In this document: piece after piece, positions 10,001-22,040 of the stretch
Position numbering within the stretch: position 1 is the first letter of the stretch
How the letters are laid out: every line of letters begins with the position of its first letter
Origin: Bryoerythrophyllum caledonicum
Lineage: Eukaryota; Streptophyta; Bryopsida; Pottiales; Pottiaceae
Direction: 5' to 3'
Assembly: GCA_963971425.1 (NCBI GenBank)
Contig: OZ020519.1
Coordinates: 202,028-266,027, forward strand
Length of the DNA: 64,000 bases
Program-made: the position numbers and the translations under genes
The notes under the pieces: model-generated
Told to the model about the DNA's origin: nothing
Seen by the model: the letters and a program-made list of their open reading frames with translations, nothing else
The model's database searches: none

Positions 10001-12493
10001 TAGCCTAGTCACCGGCGGATTACTGGTAAACCGGAAGACTTCCGGTCTCGAGACCGGTGAACCTTTCCCTAACGAAAGTAAATAGCCGAAAAAAACCACT
10101 CAAGTGGTAGTGACCGGGTGCGCAATGGGGCCCCATCGACATCACTACTCTCACCCTAGTATTTAATTCTAGCAACTTAAAACAACATCCCAGCAATCAA
10201 TGAGGTAAATCAAAACATAACATACATCAAAGACTCAACGGGAAAAATCTTCCGATTGAGATGTACAAGGATTGTCAGTATGTCTGGAAGTACCCACATG
10301 GTCGAGAGAATTCCCCGGGAGGTCGGATGTCTCAACCGGGAGGTCTACCGGTGGAGTGGCGGTATCCACCGGAATGTTAGGTGTATCTATAGATACACGC
10401 GGAGTCTCTTTAAGTTTAATCAATATGGCCACAGAAGATTCCACGAAGGACTCCGAGGTTGAGGAAGGGAGGTTTATCGGTTCCTTCCCGGTAGAAGTTA
10501 CCGGGAGGTTTCTTTTTCTTTTGTAGACCTTCACGCTCCACTCCTTGGAGAATGGGGAATCCACTCGACTCACCAGTAGAGCCATGTTGTCCGGGGTGGA
10601 CAAAATCCTCAAAGTGCCTGTACTTCCACCAATCTCTCTATTAACTTGTCACAAACTTCGGTCTGGCCCGGAAACACAAGTCTACCAGTCAACCGGTGGA
10701 CAACTTTGGAACACTTTGCTATAATATGTGGATATAGGTGTCTCACATATCTAGCAACATACTAACAACACAAGGTCACATAAAATTGTAACGAGGAGAG
10801 GACTTGGGAGACAAAGACTTACAAAGAGGTTTTTCCCTGGTCGATCGGGAAGACGGAGAAAAAGATAGAAAATGTGGGCAAGACCTAAAAATGATAGGAA
10901 GATGGAGACAACTCAAAAGAACGACTTGCCACAAGGCTAGGACAATCGACAACAAGTAATATAGACTACACATGTAAACAACACATTAAGGTCTAGATGG
11001 AGTCCTTGGGGGACTTTTTCTCTAGACCGGGGAGGGTGTTATCGGGGAGTCACCCCAATAGAAAAGAGAGGAAAAGATTCACGACCAAGAAATTTGCACA
11101 AACATAAGAAATCCAACATGGCCAAGAGTCACCTTTGTTGTTGCACCCGCAATCTCCTATCTTTGTCTCTTTTATCTTCTCCCTTTGGCCACTAATCTCT
11201 TCTACCTCCACAAACCCTAGTAATCTCCACCACCACCAAATCCTAGGAAATGCGCACCTCTTCCTCCAAATCCCAGCTCGCGCACCTCTTCTTCAAAGCC
11301 TAGCTTGCGCTACCCCCTCTTCAAACCTCCTCTTGAAACCCTAGTTGCATCTCTTTCTTTTTACTTCTTCAACTACTTCTTGAAACCCCAACTCCAAAAA
11401 ACAAATAGAGAGAGAGAGAACTAGAGAGGGACATAGAGGAAAAAATTTGAAGGGGGGGGGGAGATTTTAGAGAAGGAAGAGGAGAGAGAAGAGTTCTGGA
11501 GGGGGGAGAAGAAGAGTTCTGGATAGAAGAAATTTTGGCAGAGAAGAATTTCGAGGAGAGAGGGGTCGGCCAGGACTGCTCGAGCTACCCGGGCATCAAC
11601 CCATACCCGGGTTGGTACCCCGGCTAGTTCATACCTGGGTTGATACCCGGGTATTTTTTTTAAATTATTATTATTTATTTATTTATATTTTATTTTATTT
11701 TTTTCTTATCTTTTTTTTCTACCACTACTACTAATTGAAATAAGAATTTGCATCTCAACTACTTTCAACTACCTCCTAAACTTAACTAGTTAATTTAGGT
11801 TAAGTGGTGATTTTAGACTTACGTCCCAGGATCACTCCCGGGACTCTTTTGATATTGACTCCCGGGACTTAAATTACTGATTTTAAGACCCGGTTTTATC
11901 ACTACTATAAACCTAATTAACTACGTAAGCATTTCCCTATTTTCTCTATCCGCTATCAAATCTAATTTCACACAATACTAACTACTTTTCTAGTCAACTA
12001 ATACTAAAAATCCTATTTTAACTAATTTTTTTGGTAGGGGCGACCAAGTGGGAGTTTTAGACTCCCATAGACATCTAGAGTCACTTTGCAACTAGAATCT
12101 ATTACTTTACCTCAAAATTATCTCCGCCCAAGCGATGGCTCTTACGAAAAGCCTTTTTGGAGAAACTTTTCACTTACCGAGGTAAAATTAACAAAGTCGG
12201 GAGGGCAACATTGCGTGACACTTAACACATAAAACTTACTAGTCTTAATTTCAAGGGAGCCGAAATCTCCATAATACATATAGAGTTTTAACACTTATCG
12301 AGGTAACACTTATCGAGGTCTGACTGTACTGGGTACCTTATTGTGCGTTACAATGTCTAGAAATAAAAATGACATTAAAAAGTATGAGTATATTATGAAA
12401 CATATGGAAAACATACAGAAAGTAGATCAAAATAACACTTAAAAGTATGAGTATATTATGAAACAAATGGAAAACATACAAAAAGGATATCAA

Positions 12494-12534
12494 TATACCT
12501 AGGTTTAGGGTTTAGGGTTTAGGTTTTGGGTTCA
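12494..12534. repeat. interstitial telomere-like repeat
   Basis: Four TTTAGGG-type units in a row (GGTTTAGGGTTTAGGGTTTA) match the plant telomere repeat. The tract is short and lies 170 bases right of the Tigger end. Confidence 0.8.
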
Positions 12535-14760
12535 TACAGAAGTATGTTTCAAAACCTTACAATTGAGAATCCAAAATTTCACTTGAAATGTGATTTTTAT
12601 GCCTCGTTTTGAGAGTGGTTTATTGAACTAGTCTTTGAGCGAAATTGGTCTTGGTCCCTTAGAGCTTGTTCCCATCATCCCATGTGATATCCAACCTGGC
12701 CAAATTCCTGTAGCTTCTCTGAATATGAATTTAGAGCGTACCAAATTTAGGCCCTCCCATGACACCGTCTGGCATACTATTTGAGAAATCACACAATCAA
12801 TTTGCATGTGTCAAACCCTTTATGAGACTAAAAAGTGAATAATCATCCACCCAAGATGGCAAGAACTAAATCCCACTGACACAATATCATTTTGGTTTCG
12901 AATTAGTAAAATGGAAGCTATTTTATTTTGCGGACCTGCCTCGTTGACTTGTGAAACCCGTCCAATACTCGAATACCCGTCAGAGTGTAAAGCGGGTTGG
13001 GGAATTATTTTGGTCATGAGAGTGACCCGCCCTTGTTAAAGATGACGGGGCGGGCCACACATAAGATCTTGCCCTTAGGGATAAAAGATCCCAATTGAAT
13101 TGGAAGGAGAATGAACAGGGAAGGAAGGACCAAGGGACAATAATGAATGAGATCTTAATAAAATTAGAAGGGGAGGAAATGGAGGAAGGTTAATCATAGA
13201 TAACGATATGAACTAAATTAGAATGAGAGGGAGCAGGAGAGTTATCACTAAAGCATTCAATTAAATTAGAATGAGACGGAACCAAAGGAACAAGGTTCTA
13301 ATTTTATTTTTTTAAATTCCTTCTCCTTCTAATTCAATTAAGCTCTTCATTTGCAACGATAAATTTTCAGGTGTGACATTTCCAACATCAAAAATCATTT
13401 GTTGTCTTCACGAAAGAAGTGCAATTTATGTAAAGTCATGGATTTAGGGAAAAAAGTACACATTGTTAACCAAGGAATTAATAAATCTTTTTCATTTCCT
13501 AATAAACCTTACTACTTCGAGGTCTTTATATTCAACCATTTTTTCCTTTCCACGAGGAAACATGGAGTCAAACTTCCCTCTCATTGTGTGGATTATAAAT
13601 CTAGAAATGGTAAATCTGAATTTGTACTTTGCCTGCCCTCCCCTCCTTCCACAAATTTTTGAAATATGCGTTGCCTTTTCTTTACCTTGTTTAATTCGTG
13701 TGCAACACCTTGGAAATGATGATAACGATCTTACATAAAAAAGACTTACTTGAATGTTAAACGCACTACCTAAGTTATAGGGAGAGGATTCTTAGAATGA
13801 GAATCCAAAGAGTCAATAAGAAATTCTACAATGTACCTTGTTGGAAAATTATTGTAGAAAATATGAAGATCTCTAAGTTTTATATGGAAAAGAAGAAGTT
13901 TTTTGGTACTGTGGTCAACCATGTGTATCAAAGAAGTGAAACTTTTGACTTGGATTAAAATGCTATTTTTCACTAAAGACAAGAACTTCTTTTGACAATA
14001 AAACAGGAAATGATAGTACTTGCTAACATTGAAGATCTCGCATAAAAAAAAGTGTCCTTGCAAAAAAATTGGAGTTGCCCAATGTGCCCACACTTTTTCT
14101 TTGAAATGACATTACTTTTTTTCCCGGAGGTCCAATGAGAATTGAAAAACTTATCCTCAAGAACCTTTTGTCTACTTGCATTTTTCAACAATTGTAAATA
14201 TAAATTGCAACCATAAGAACGTGCCCAAGATTCACAAAAGCCCACCTCAGGACGCTAATCATTTAGAGGTTGATAAAATTTCAAACCTTGCCAATTTTAA
14301 GATTTTGGAGATTGGGGAGTGTTAGGGATAATCAGTGGTGTTTTCGAGTGCTGTTGAGATGTTGTGTGTTGTTTGCTAGCCGAAGGCCTTGTGAGAGAGA
14401 CTTGCATTTCAATCTTGCTCCACTTGATCCCCTTGAGATTTGAAAGTGAAGTTTGGCAATGGACAACTATTTGGGGTCCTTGCATGTTGCCTCTGAATGA
14501 GAGAGCTTAGGTGAGATGTTTCATACAAATCGACCCAGAGCAAATATATGACTTGTACTGCTGCGATGCAAATGTGAGGTGGGCTGTGGCAGGATTGCGT
14601 GGGACAGGATTCGGACGGCCAACTCAGAGATGAACAAGTCCAAAGCTACGATCAATTTTGACTCCAAGTGGGGCAACAACAAGGCCATATGTATGAGGCA
14701 TGATTATCGGGTAGTGTGGGTTAGGGAGTTTCATTAGGTTCCCGATTCTCTTGGTTCTGC
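12535..14760. other. intergenic DNA, no supported gene
   Basis: The region is AT-rich, with recurring AATTAGAATGAGA(G/C)GGA phrases between about 13080 and 13290. Minus-strand frames at 13770-14245 (with phrases such as KKSNVISKKKCGHIG) look like decayed repeat-derived coding sequence but match nothing I can name. Confidence 0.45.
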
Positions 14761-14767
14761 GCTGTCG

Positions 14768-14854
14768 GCCAAAAAAACAAAAAACAAAAAACAAAAAAAA
14801 AACAAAAAAAAAACAAAAAAAACAAAAAACAAAAAACAAAAAAAAAAAAAAACA
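14768..14854. repeat. (A)nC low-complexity tract
   Basis: A run of A6-A12 blocks separated by single C bases. Translated frames across it are artefacts. Confidence 0.9.
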
Positions 14855-15524
14855 AATGTGAGGTGGGTGAGAAGTCATGTCCCAGTGGGTACCTAGTACG
14901 ACAGTTTAGCAAGTCCCAAATGGTATCCATACATGGCTGTTGACTGTGCCCTTTGGTTAGGCTCCTTGGACTTGAATCATAATCAACAAATATTCATACG
15001 GTCTATATACAGGGTTCCCTTATCTTCATTTCTATCCCTTGATATGTAATTCCTTTCTAAATAGATGAGATCATGATGACTCGAACATCATCACCCTATC
15101 ACACTGTGCCTGGAATGAAGGGCTGTTATACATGGAAGTTTCACCGCAATTAACCATTCAATTCCTAAATAATCTCTTCATCAATTATAGCATCCGTCAT
15201 TGATTTCTTTCATATAGTTCCCAAGACTCTACAGGGGAGTCCCGCTTTTCTATTCTATTGGCACAGTGGAACTCCTACTAAGTGCTTCCCTCAGAGAATT
15301 CACCTTCCCCTCAACAAAAGACATGATACTCTTGGAAACAAGAAAAAATGGAAACACCATGGATGTGAATTCCAGGATCTTACAAGTCGTCTCATCTAGC
15401 CTAGCCACTAAAACAAAAACTCCACCTCAGAGTTCTGCGGACTTAACATTGAAAAGTCACGATAACAAGACGTCTGCAAACTAGGTAAAAAGAGAGGGAG
15501 AAGAAACTAGAACACTGAATTGGG

Positions 15525-15917
15525 TGCACCTGGCTACCAAGAAAAATGGGCCGAAACAGAGGCTCGGACAACAACTAGAGTCCCACATTGGCGTGTACAG
15601 AGAGGGAGACGAGGTGGATCTACAGGCGGGTTTCGTGGTAGACGAGATTCTCGATGCTGTTCATGTTGCCGCGCGCGCGCGCACACACACACCTTTGTAG
15701 TAACCTTTGGCCATTATCTCATGATATATTTGGTGCTTGTCTCCACCCATGGAACTGACTACATGGTGAGGACAGCAAAGAAATCGAGGAACTCGAGGGG
15801 ATGCTGGAGATTGTGGACCCGCAGCCACCAGGGAAGCAGAGGTCGCTGAGCCGCCGGAAGTTTGATCTCCCAGAGGTGTGGAGCGATCGCAGATGGAGTC
15901 CATGGCTGGCGTGAACA
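15525..15917 (+). pseudogene. coding-like exon remnants, unknown family
   Basis: Two plus-strand blocks look like real protein. The first (about 15543-15680) reads NGPKQRLGQQLESHIGVY and then DEVDLQAGFVVDEILDAV before running into a GC/CA dinucleotide repeat. The second (about 15776-15917) follows an AG acceptor-like site and reads SKEIEELEGMLEIVDPQP, ending in RRWSPWLA and TGA. The base composition is richer in GC than the surroundings. No start or matching donor was found, so this is probably the 3' part of a decayed or fragmentary gene. It is not recognised. Confidence 0.4.
15671..15692. repeat. (CG)n(CA)n dinucleotide microsatellite
   Basis: Alternating GCGCGCGC followed by ACACACAC. Its alternating purine-pyrimidine pattern could adopt Z-DNA. 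Confidence 0.9.
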
Positions 15918-16456
15918 ACGCTATCAGATCTAGTCGTTAACACGGGCAAGTAATAGGCACCATCTCGTTTAGTAGATTCCACATGTGCCCGATGGAGCCT
16001 TAGCACCTCATCGTTGAAGAGAGATAGTGTTTTTAATTTCTGATTCCTTGGACGGAACTTACTAATTATGCACCATTAGTCGGGATGCCGCTGTAACAGT
16101 TGCATGATCCGTCGTTTCCTATGGACATGTTGTAATGTTAAATTACCAGAAATAGGTGCTTTGGGACCTCCACTGACTGCTGCTCAGATGTTTAGGTTCC
16201 ATGGAAGTTCAGTAGTGGATGAATCTTGTTATAGTGGAATTGTACCTTCATATACTCGCATGTGCTCGTTATCCTTCGGTTCCATTGAAATTAGGTGCAA
16301 TGAGATTGCTTGCACAAGATAGAAATGCATCACGTTCCAACGCATGAAAACACAACACACATTTTATTCACCTGCAAAAGGGCTAAATTATTCAGAGATG
16401 AATATGCCCATGAAACAGCGTGATCAGTAGTCGTATCCGATGGACCGATGGATGGA

Positions 16457-18184
16457 TCACGGCTTGCCTCTGTTGCTGAAAAGCTTCTCGATAGCCTGCA
16501 GAGCCTGGATGGCGGCCTGGATGTAGAAGGTGATGGGTCCGGCGAAGGGCGCCAGAGGGTCGGCGAAGGCCTCCTCCTTGACGTCCTCGTCCACCGACGG
16601 CAGCGGTGCCTTCGGGTTCTCGTCGAACTTCTTGGCCTGCTCCAGGTACTTGTCCATGCGCGGCGTCGCGAAGAGCCGCATGCTCTCAATGTCGCCCCTC
16701 GCCGCGAACCGCTGCCGGTCGTGCGACGTCTCCGACGAGAGCGCGTAGGGGCGGCCCTGCTTCTCGTACACGTCCGGCGTCTTAAACAGCTTGATCAGCT
16801 GTTGCAGCTCCGTCCTGAGTATGTCCACTAGCGGGTTCGACTGCTCCACCACGTCCTCCAGCGCGTTCTGGGCCTCCACCAGCTTATCCACTGCGCCGCC
16901 CAGGTTCTTGGCGTCCGCCATGGTCCTCGCCGCCTTGATCATCGTCACCGTCTTCAGACGGGCCTCCTCCGTCTGCACCTCCGGCGCCGGCTGGTCATCC
17001 TCCGGGTCAACCGTGCCGGTGCGCCGCACGGTCACCGTCGCAGGAGGCGCATTAAACGGTTTCACACCGGTGGTGTATGAGTACGAGACCTCGAGGATGT
17101 CGGCGCCGCGCTCCTTCTTGATGGAGGGGAGGAGGAGGTCGACGATGACCTTGCGCACCTCCTTGCTGTAAAGGTCGCCGAAGGTGATGGTGACCGAAGG
17201 TGTGGTGGTGAGAAGGGCGTCCGGCTTCTGCAGGTAGCTCCCGGCGCTTACCTTCTGTACCTTCGACTCGTCCTCGACGCGCGACACCTTCAACGTGAGG
17301 TCCTTCACCACGACAGTGAGCAGGCCGGCGAGGGACTGGGAGAAGGCCTTACTGAGATTGTTGATGTCGTCGACGGGTGAGAACACCCCTCCCGCACTGT
17401 TTCTGGCGACCTCGTTGAGCACCCTGGGGTGATAGCCCGCCCCGAAACCAAAGGTGTAGACGGGGACATTTCCGATGACAACCTTAGTAGCGTCGCCTAG
17501 GCGCTGGTCGCCATCGGACATGAGCATGATGCCAAAGACACGGCCGCCACTGAGCTTGCGGTCGGCGAGGACCTTCAGCCCGGTGAGGAGGCCGTCGGCG
17601 ATGTTGGTGTTACCGTCGGCGGTGAGGTCGTTGATATGTTTCAGCAGCGCCGGCAGCGAGGCCTCGCTGATCTGGCGCAGCGGGCAGAGCCTGTTGGCGC
17701 CGGTGGAGAACTTGACGATGGAGAGACGGTCGATGGGGCTAAGCTTCTTGACGACGAACTGCATGGCGGTCTTCATCTTGTCGATCTTCATGTCGTCCCT
17801 CATGCTGCCGCTGACGTCGAGCACGGCCACCAGGTCCAGGCCGGAGCGGTCGACGGTCTGGTCGCCGCCGGTGAGCTCCAGCAGCAACTTTTGGGTGTTT
17901 TCCTCGAGTGGCGCCTTGTTTTTGTTCTTGATCACCAGCTGCACTCTCCCGGGCACGATCGGCGTCGGCGGAGGCTCTGCATCTCACGGCCATTGCAACA
18001 AATCAACACATGATCCATTCAGTACAATTCTCTCGTTCTTGCTTCATTATTAGCAAAATTGCATATACGAAGAAAGTATCATCTGCAAAAAAAATTTGAA
18101 AGATGAATCATCTGCAAAATTGGGTTGAGTTACTGAACCTGCATTTGGAGGAGTAACGATTGGCTCGTCATCGTTGAAGGACAT
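16457..18184 (-). CDS. VWA and Vwaint domain protein, two exons
   Basis: Exons 18139-18184 and 16457-17976 join in frame (GT donor, AG acceptor with GATGCAG) to give 521 residues starting MSFNDDEPIVTPPNAEPPPT. A von Willebrand A domain spans about residues 60-245. The metal-ion adhesion site is complete: DVSGS at 69-73, the TADGNTN threonine and the MSDGDQ aspartate. The C-terminal half matches the plant Vwaint layout seen with VWA in WAV3-type and inter-alpha-trypsin-inhibitor-like plant proteins. There is no RING finger, so it is not a WAV3-type ubiquitin ligase, and no signal peptide or membrane segment. Role: probably a soluble metal-dependent protein-binding protein; its partner is unknown. 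The coding part is strongly GC-rich. Confidence 0.93.
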
Positions 18185-18289
18185 GGCGAGAACAGATAAG
18201 ACTACAGAGAATCAACAATTGCGCTACAAACGCTCTACTTCCTAGCTAGTACCTTGCTCCTTCGATCTTCTAATGTCTTGCTCATCCTC

Positions 18290-18299
18290 TGTTATATAG
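18290..18299 (-). promoter_or_regulatory. TATA box of the VWA gene
   Basis: GCTATATAAC on the minus strand, about 105 bases upstream of the ATG at 18184, is a good plant TATA match at a usual distance for a short 5' leader. Confidence 0.6.
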
Positions 18300-18321
18300 C
18301 CAGAACGAATGGGCAAGATAA

Positions 18322-19222
18322 GAGTTTTCCTGAAAGTGCTTGGCATGGCGACCTGGAATTAGATATTGTATCCTGGATTTTATTAGTTGCCATGGATGTG
18401 GAGTGCCGAAATCTAAAAGGTTGAGTGACCAAGGATGTCCGGTTGAATTTAGAGTGCAAACAATGAAAGGAGGAGGTTACATGGGGTTGTACAAATCATG
18501 CACATGTGCATGTGGGGCCTAGGCTTAGGAGTTGAGGTAGAGCTTGTGGATACTATAGTACTATTCAAGGAATGCTACCAAAATTTCCGCTGATAGATCT
18601 CATACTGAGTTTGGGTTTAGAAAAAGACACAGCAAAGTTATTTGTAAAGGGAACCGGTCTTTGTCCTCCTTTTTTTAAGGAATTGAAAACCTAACCAATA
18701 TTTGAGTGTAGCCGCAATGTAATCCAGTGAAATAAATTCAGGATTTGAGGGTTTTATGCAAGTGTCAGTTACCACAAATGGCACAAATGTCCAAAAACAA
18801 ACAAGAACAATGTTGAACAGTGTTGGCTGATTGGACCAGTGTGGTATGCATATTGAGCATAGTCGCTGACATGGCTAATTGAACAAGTCTTGTGCATACA
18901 AATGCAGAATGTCGCTAACATGGCTGACTTGAACAGTGTGTACCATGTGACAACACTCGGCGCTCAATAAAAGCCACGCTCGAACTGGAATTTGGGAATT
19001 CTCGGCTCAAAAACTAATATGTCCAGTGTTCTATTCAAGGTCTACAGTAAAACCCTGCCAATGGACTCGGCGACCCTGGCTTTTCCATTTTACAGGTCAG
19101 AAACTGAGGATTTGGGGTACTTTGCGGATACCTCAAGTATCCGCACATTGTGCTGCACCCTCTCTTTTTGCCTGACAGAGGCCAGCGACCGTGGGAAAAC
19201 ATGACTTTCAAGAAAACTCTAT
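18322..19222. mobile_element. GAGTTTTC-end inverted-repeat element (about 0.9 kb)
   Basis: The left end reads AGAGTTTTCCTGAAAGT and the right end ACTTTCAAGAAAACTCT, a 17-base inverted repeat with one mismatch. The same end motif bounds the element at 23686-24126. No transposase is seen, so it is non-autonomous. It lies about 140 bases upstream of the VWA gene's ATG. Confidence 0.65.
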
Positions 19223-19578
19223 TGTTTCTTGCAAATTTTCATCTAGACCTCTCACAAACTTGAGAATTATTAACAACTACATGACCAAACTTGTATCATT
19301 AATGCATAAGGTGGGTAGTTGACAATTGGTGGGATATTTTTTTTTTCTTTCTTGACAAGATTAGACGCGTATTGCTACATGAAAAAACACCCACTTGTAT
19401 CATCAACATGATTCTTAGGTTGTGACTATTTGCCAAACTTAAACAAGTTCATTGGGGATTTTACTATCTACCATGTTCCTTTTCTCATAAAATAAAGACA
19501 TGATTAGAGGGCACTGAACAAATGACCATGGAAATTAGATGGCATTTCTCTATTGTGGCTTTGTTGGGGACACCAATG

Positions 19579-19632
19579 TGGCCTACTGGTAAAGCACAAG
19601 TTTGTGGTTGTTGAGGTTGTGGATTCAAGTCC
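19579..19632 (+). other. tRNA-like pol III promoter (possible SINE head)
   Basis: An A-box-like TGGCCTACTGG (19579-19589) and a B-box-like GGATTCAAGTCC (19621-19632) are spaced as in a tRNA gene. The flanks do not pair as an acceptor stem, so it is not a working tRNA. A tRNA-derived SINE or tRNA relic fits. The 3' end is unclear. Confidence 0.45.
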
Positions 19633-19639
19633 CCACTCT

Positions 19640-20980
19640 CCTTCTTTGAAAAAAGATAGGTAGTTCCTCCTATCTATTCTTGTTTTATTTTATTATGGCT
19701 TCATCGTAGAAACCCGGATTCTATAAAAATCATGTGTCTCCGGTCTCCCAAAAGAAAATCATGTAAGAGTTAATACTGATTACTACGCAATTCTTGCAAA
19801 ATTCCCGCATTTCAGACATGTCCGTACGGTTTGGTGAAGTGTGGAGGAAATATTTAAAAAGTATCTAAACATATTCTTCACTACATAAATAGTCTATTAT
19901 ATTTTGATCCATAGAGCTTTCCCAACATTATATTTTCATTACTGGATAGATGGCAACAACACCATGCCTAAGCATCAAGGGGTTTGCATGGTGAGAAGGA
20001 GAAATTAGAGATACTAATACAAGGGTGGGAGATTAGAGAGTATGTTACAAGTATAGCCCTTTAACTCTCTGTTTGCATTTGAAGAAGAGAGGGCTAGGGA
20101 CATCCCCAAAGCTAATAGGGTTTTTTCCACAGTTTTAGACCATGTTTGGAACACATGAATTCAAAGAGGCGATCATAGGTAAATTGCATGAATTGAATTG
20201 GGGTGTCCTACATGATCTTAAAACACAAGAAAACTTCAAAAATGTCGTTTGGATGTCACATATGAAAAATTTAGGAATTCAAGACACAAAGATAAGAAAA
20301 CATGATATAAGACCTCATGTAATTTTCCCCCCAAAACTCATATGGAATAGCTCATAGCATGGGTTTTTAGTGGAATTCTTAGAGACTATTCCTTTCACCT
20401 TTAACATATGATACGTGGACGTTCTAAAACACTACGCTATTATTGTTTGCACAAATCAACGTATGTTACTTTTCACATCCCCTTATTTGAACCGGGAGCC
20501 CCTATACATGTTTCATTGCCCAATCTCCCCCTCCATCAATGTATCATCAGTCCACGAGGCCACCGTGCCTCCGTGACGTGGCACCCAAACTAAATCGTTG
20601 TTGTCCAGGGCTCGAAGCTGCTCGGAGTCGTCGCCTACACCGGCTCCGCCTCCGAGGGAGGGGGAGGCAGGGGGGTTGGATCCATGTGAAAGTCAACACT
20701 TATGAGTGTGTGGAGTCGTATTGATTGTTTTAAGATGAAGATGAAATTTGAGTTGGAATTCGGCAAGCCCGGTTGAATTTCATGAATTTAAAAAATGTGG
20801 CGCAAATAATTTGAATCAAAAGTTTTTTGGTTTAATTTGAAAATTCTTCAGTTTACACAAGACACAATTTGGATGTTCCCCAAATTTAAAGTTTTGGTGT
20901 TGAGTTTGGAACTTTTCCAATCGAAAGTTATTGAATTTTCAGTTGTTATTTCCAAGAAGTGTTGAGTGGCAGTGTGGGAA
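19640..20980. other. AT-rich intergenic DNA, no gene seen
   Basis: No long frame or protein resemblance is present. A GC-rich patch at 20560-20680 (CTCCGCCTCCGAGGGAGG) stands out in composition, but its frames are short. Confidence 0.5.
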
Positions 20981-20984
20981 AGGG

Positions 20985-21028
20985 TTAGGGTTCAGGGTTT
21001 AGGGTTCAAAGTTTAGGGTTTAGGTTTA
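20985..21028. repeat. degenerate telomere-like repeat
   Basis: Imperfect TTTAGGG/TTCAGGG units in a row, similar to the tract at 12494-12534. Confidence 0.7.
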
Positions 21029-21429
21029 TTGCAATCATGGCTATCCATCCGCTGACTCAGCTACCAACTATACATATCATACTATTTTCACATGAGCAAC
21101 CCTCATCGCATCTGATCGGCAGCCCGGTCAACTTCTGCAAGTGCATAGTAGTAGAGTACTGTACCAAGTTTTGTCTGACCTGACTTACAACATAAACATT
21201 TCTAGGTTGGCTGCAACAAGCCTGCTAGGATTACATTACATCTCATCCGTTCCCTGACTCAGTCACCAACTATACATATCGTACTATTTTTGGATGAGCA
21301 ACCCTGAACAAGTTGCTTATTTTTGGGGACTGACCGACGAAAAATATATTCATGTATAATTGCAATTGCAGAAGTTGACCCGGCTGGCGGCACAAACTAT
21401 TGTTGCAGTGTCACCCATGAGCACAATAT

Positions 21430-22040
21430 ACTCATCCCTCCCATAAGTAATACCTCTGCTAAGTTATAATGCCACTAACTTATAACCTTTGCAAACTATA
21501 ACCTCAACAAAGTTCTAACCAATGCTGCCATGTGATTAGTGCTGACTTGTCTGAGAATTATAGCAAATAATCGGTGGATGATGTTGTTGTTTTATGTTTT
21601 CGAGACCATATCAATTACTTTATCACTACATCACTCAACAATGCTACTATTCATTCACATGTCACTATTCAATTACAACAAGATCACTATTCAATTACAA
21701 AAGTAGCACAATGCACACATGTGCTACCATCTTCTTTTCAAGACTGTTTTGATTAGTATTTTAACACTAATTGAGCTTTTCAACCATCCAACTTGCCTAC
21801 GAACAGGGTTCAAGAGGGCCAACTCAAGTCGGCATAGCCATATGACATTCTCACATGCCTCCTGACGTGGCACTTGATGCTAGGCCAAATTTAGGAAATG
21901 ACAGTAGCTGGATGGAGATGAAACTGTGTTGAAGTTACTAAGTCCTCAACTAAAACCACCACTAACTTTTTACCTCTACTAAGTTCTTACCACCTCCATT
22001 AATCGGCACTAGATTTGGCTGTAACTTGTGGAAGGGGTAA
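21430..22040 (+). repeat. segmental duplication, copy A
   Basis: This block aligns with 23515-25510. Shared landmarks are the CCTCCCATA start, TGCTGCCATGTGA, two adjacent CACTATTCAAT(T/C)ACAA units, TTTTCAACCATCCAACTTGCCTA, the GCTTGATGCTAGGCCAA segment and the final TAACTTTTTACCTCTACTA. Copy A lacks the two insertions found in copy B, so it is close to the pre-insertion state. It has no coding potential. Confidence 0.85.

Larger units (their letters stand above)
8935..12100. mobile_element. unclassified insertion inside the Tigger element
   Basis: The sequence between the transposase start region and the right Tigger end differs in style from Tigger sequence: it is rich in ACCGG motifs, has large internal inverted repeats (9329-9542), a threefold tandem repeat (9807-10000) and a purine-rich run ending in ten G bases near 11450. 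A 125-codon minus-strand frame (10235-10612, LPVTSTGKEPINLPSSTSES) is Pro/Thr/Ser-rich and not recognised. Exact ends were not found, so the boundaries are approximate and a non-autonomous retroelement remains possible. Confidence 0.45.
7027..12326 (-). mobile_element. Tigger/pogo (Tc1/mariner superfamily) DNA transposon with inner foreign segment
   Basis: The left end reads CAGTCAGACCTCGATAAGTG and the right end is its exact inverse, reaching at least 23 bases. TA dinucleotides flank both ends (7025-7026 and 12327-12328), the target duplication of this superfamily. An inner copy of the end motif (AACACTTATCGAGG) is repeated near 12290, next to the right end. A decayed DDE transposase lies on the minus strand at 7670-8650, with a short downstream frame at 7396-7620. 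About 3 kb of unrelated sequence (roughly 8.9-12.1 kb) separates the transposase start from the right end, so the 5.3 kb length reflects a later insertion into an element that would otherwise be about 2.3 kb. Confidence 0.88.

Noticed and set aside
12494-12534. Proximity to a chromosome end because of telomere-like units
   Set aside because: Only about four to six units, inside otherwise ordinary repeat-rich DNA, and similar short tracts recur at 20985; interstitial patches are common.
14624-14930. Minus-strand Phe-rich frames
   Set aside because: Translation of the (A)nC low-complexity tract.
16448-18053. Long plus-strand frames opposite the VWA gene
   Set aside because: They are shadows of the GC-rich minus-strand coding sequence; the VWA frame explains the composition and has clear motifs.
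16457-18184. WAV3-type RING ubiquitin ligase
   Set aside because: The 521-residue product starts just before the VWA domain and has no Cys/His RING motif.
19572-19645. Functional tRNA gene
   Set aside because: A and B boxes are present but the acceptor and anticodon stems do not pair.
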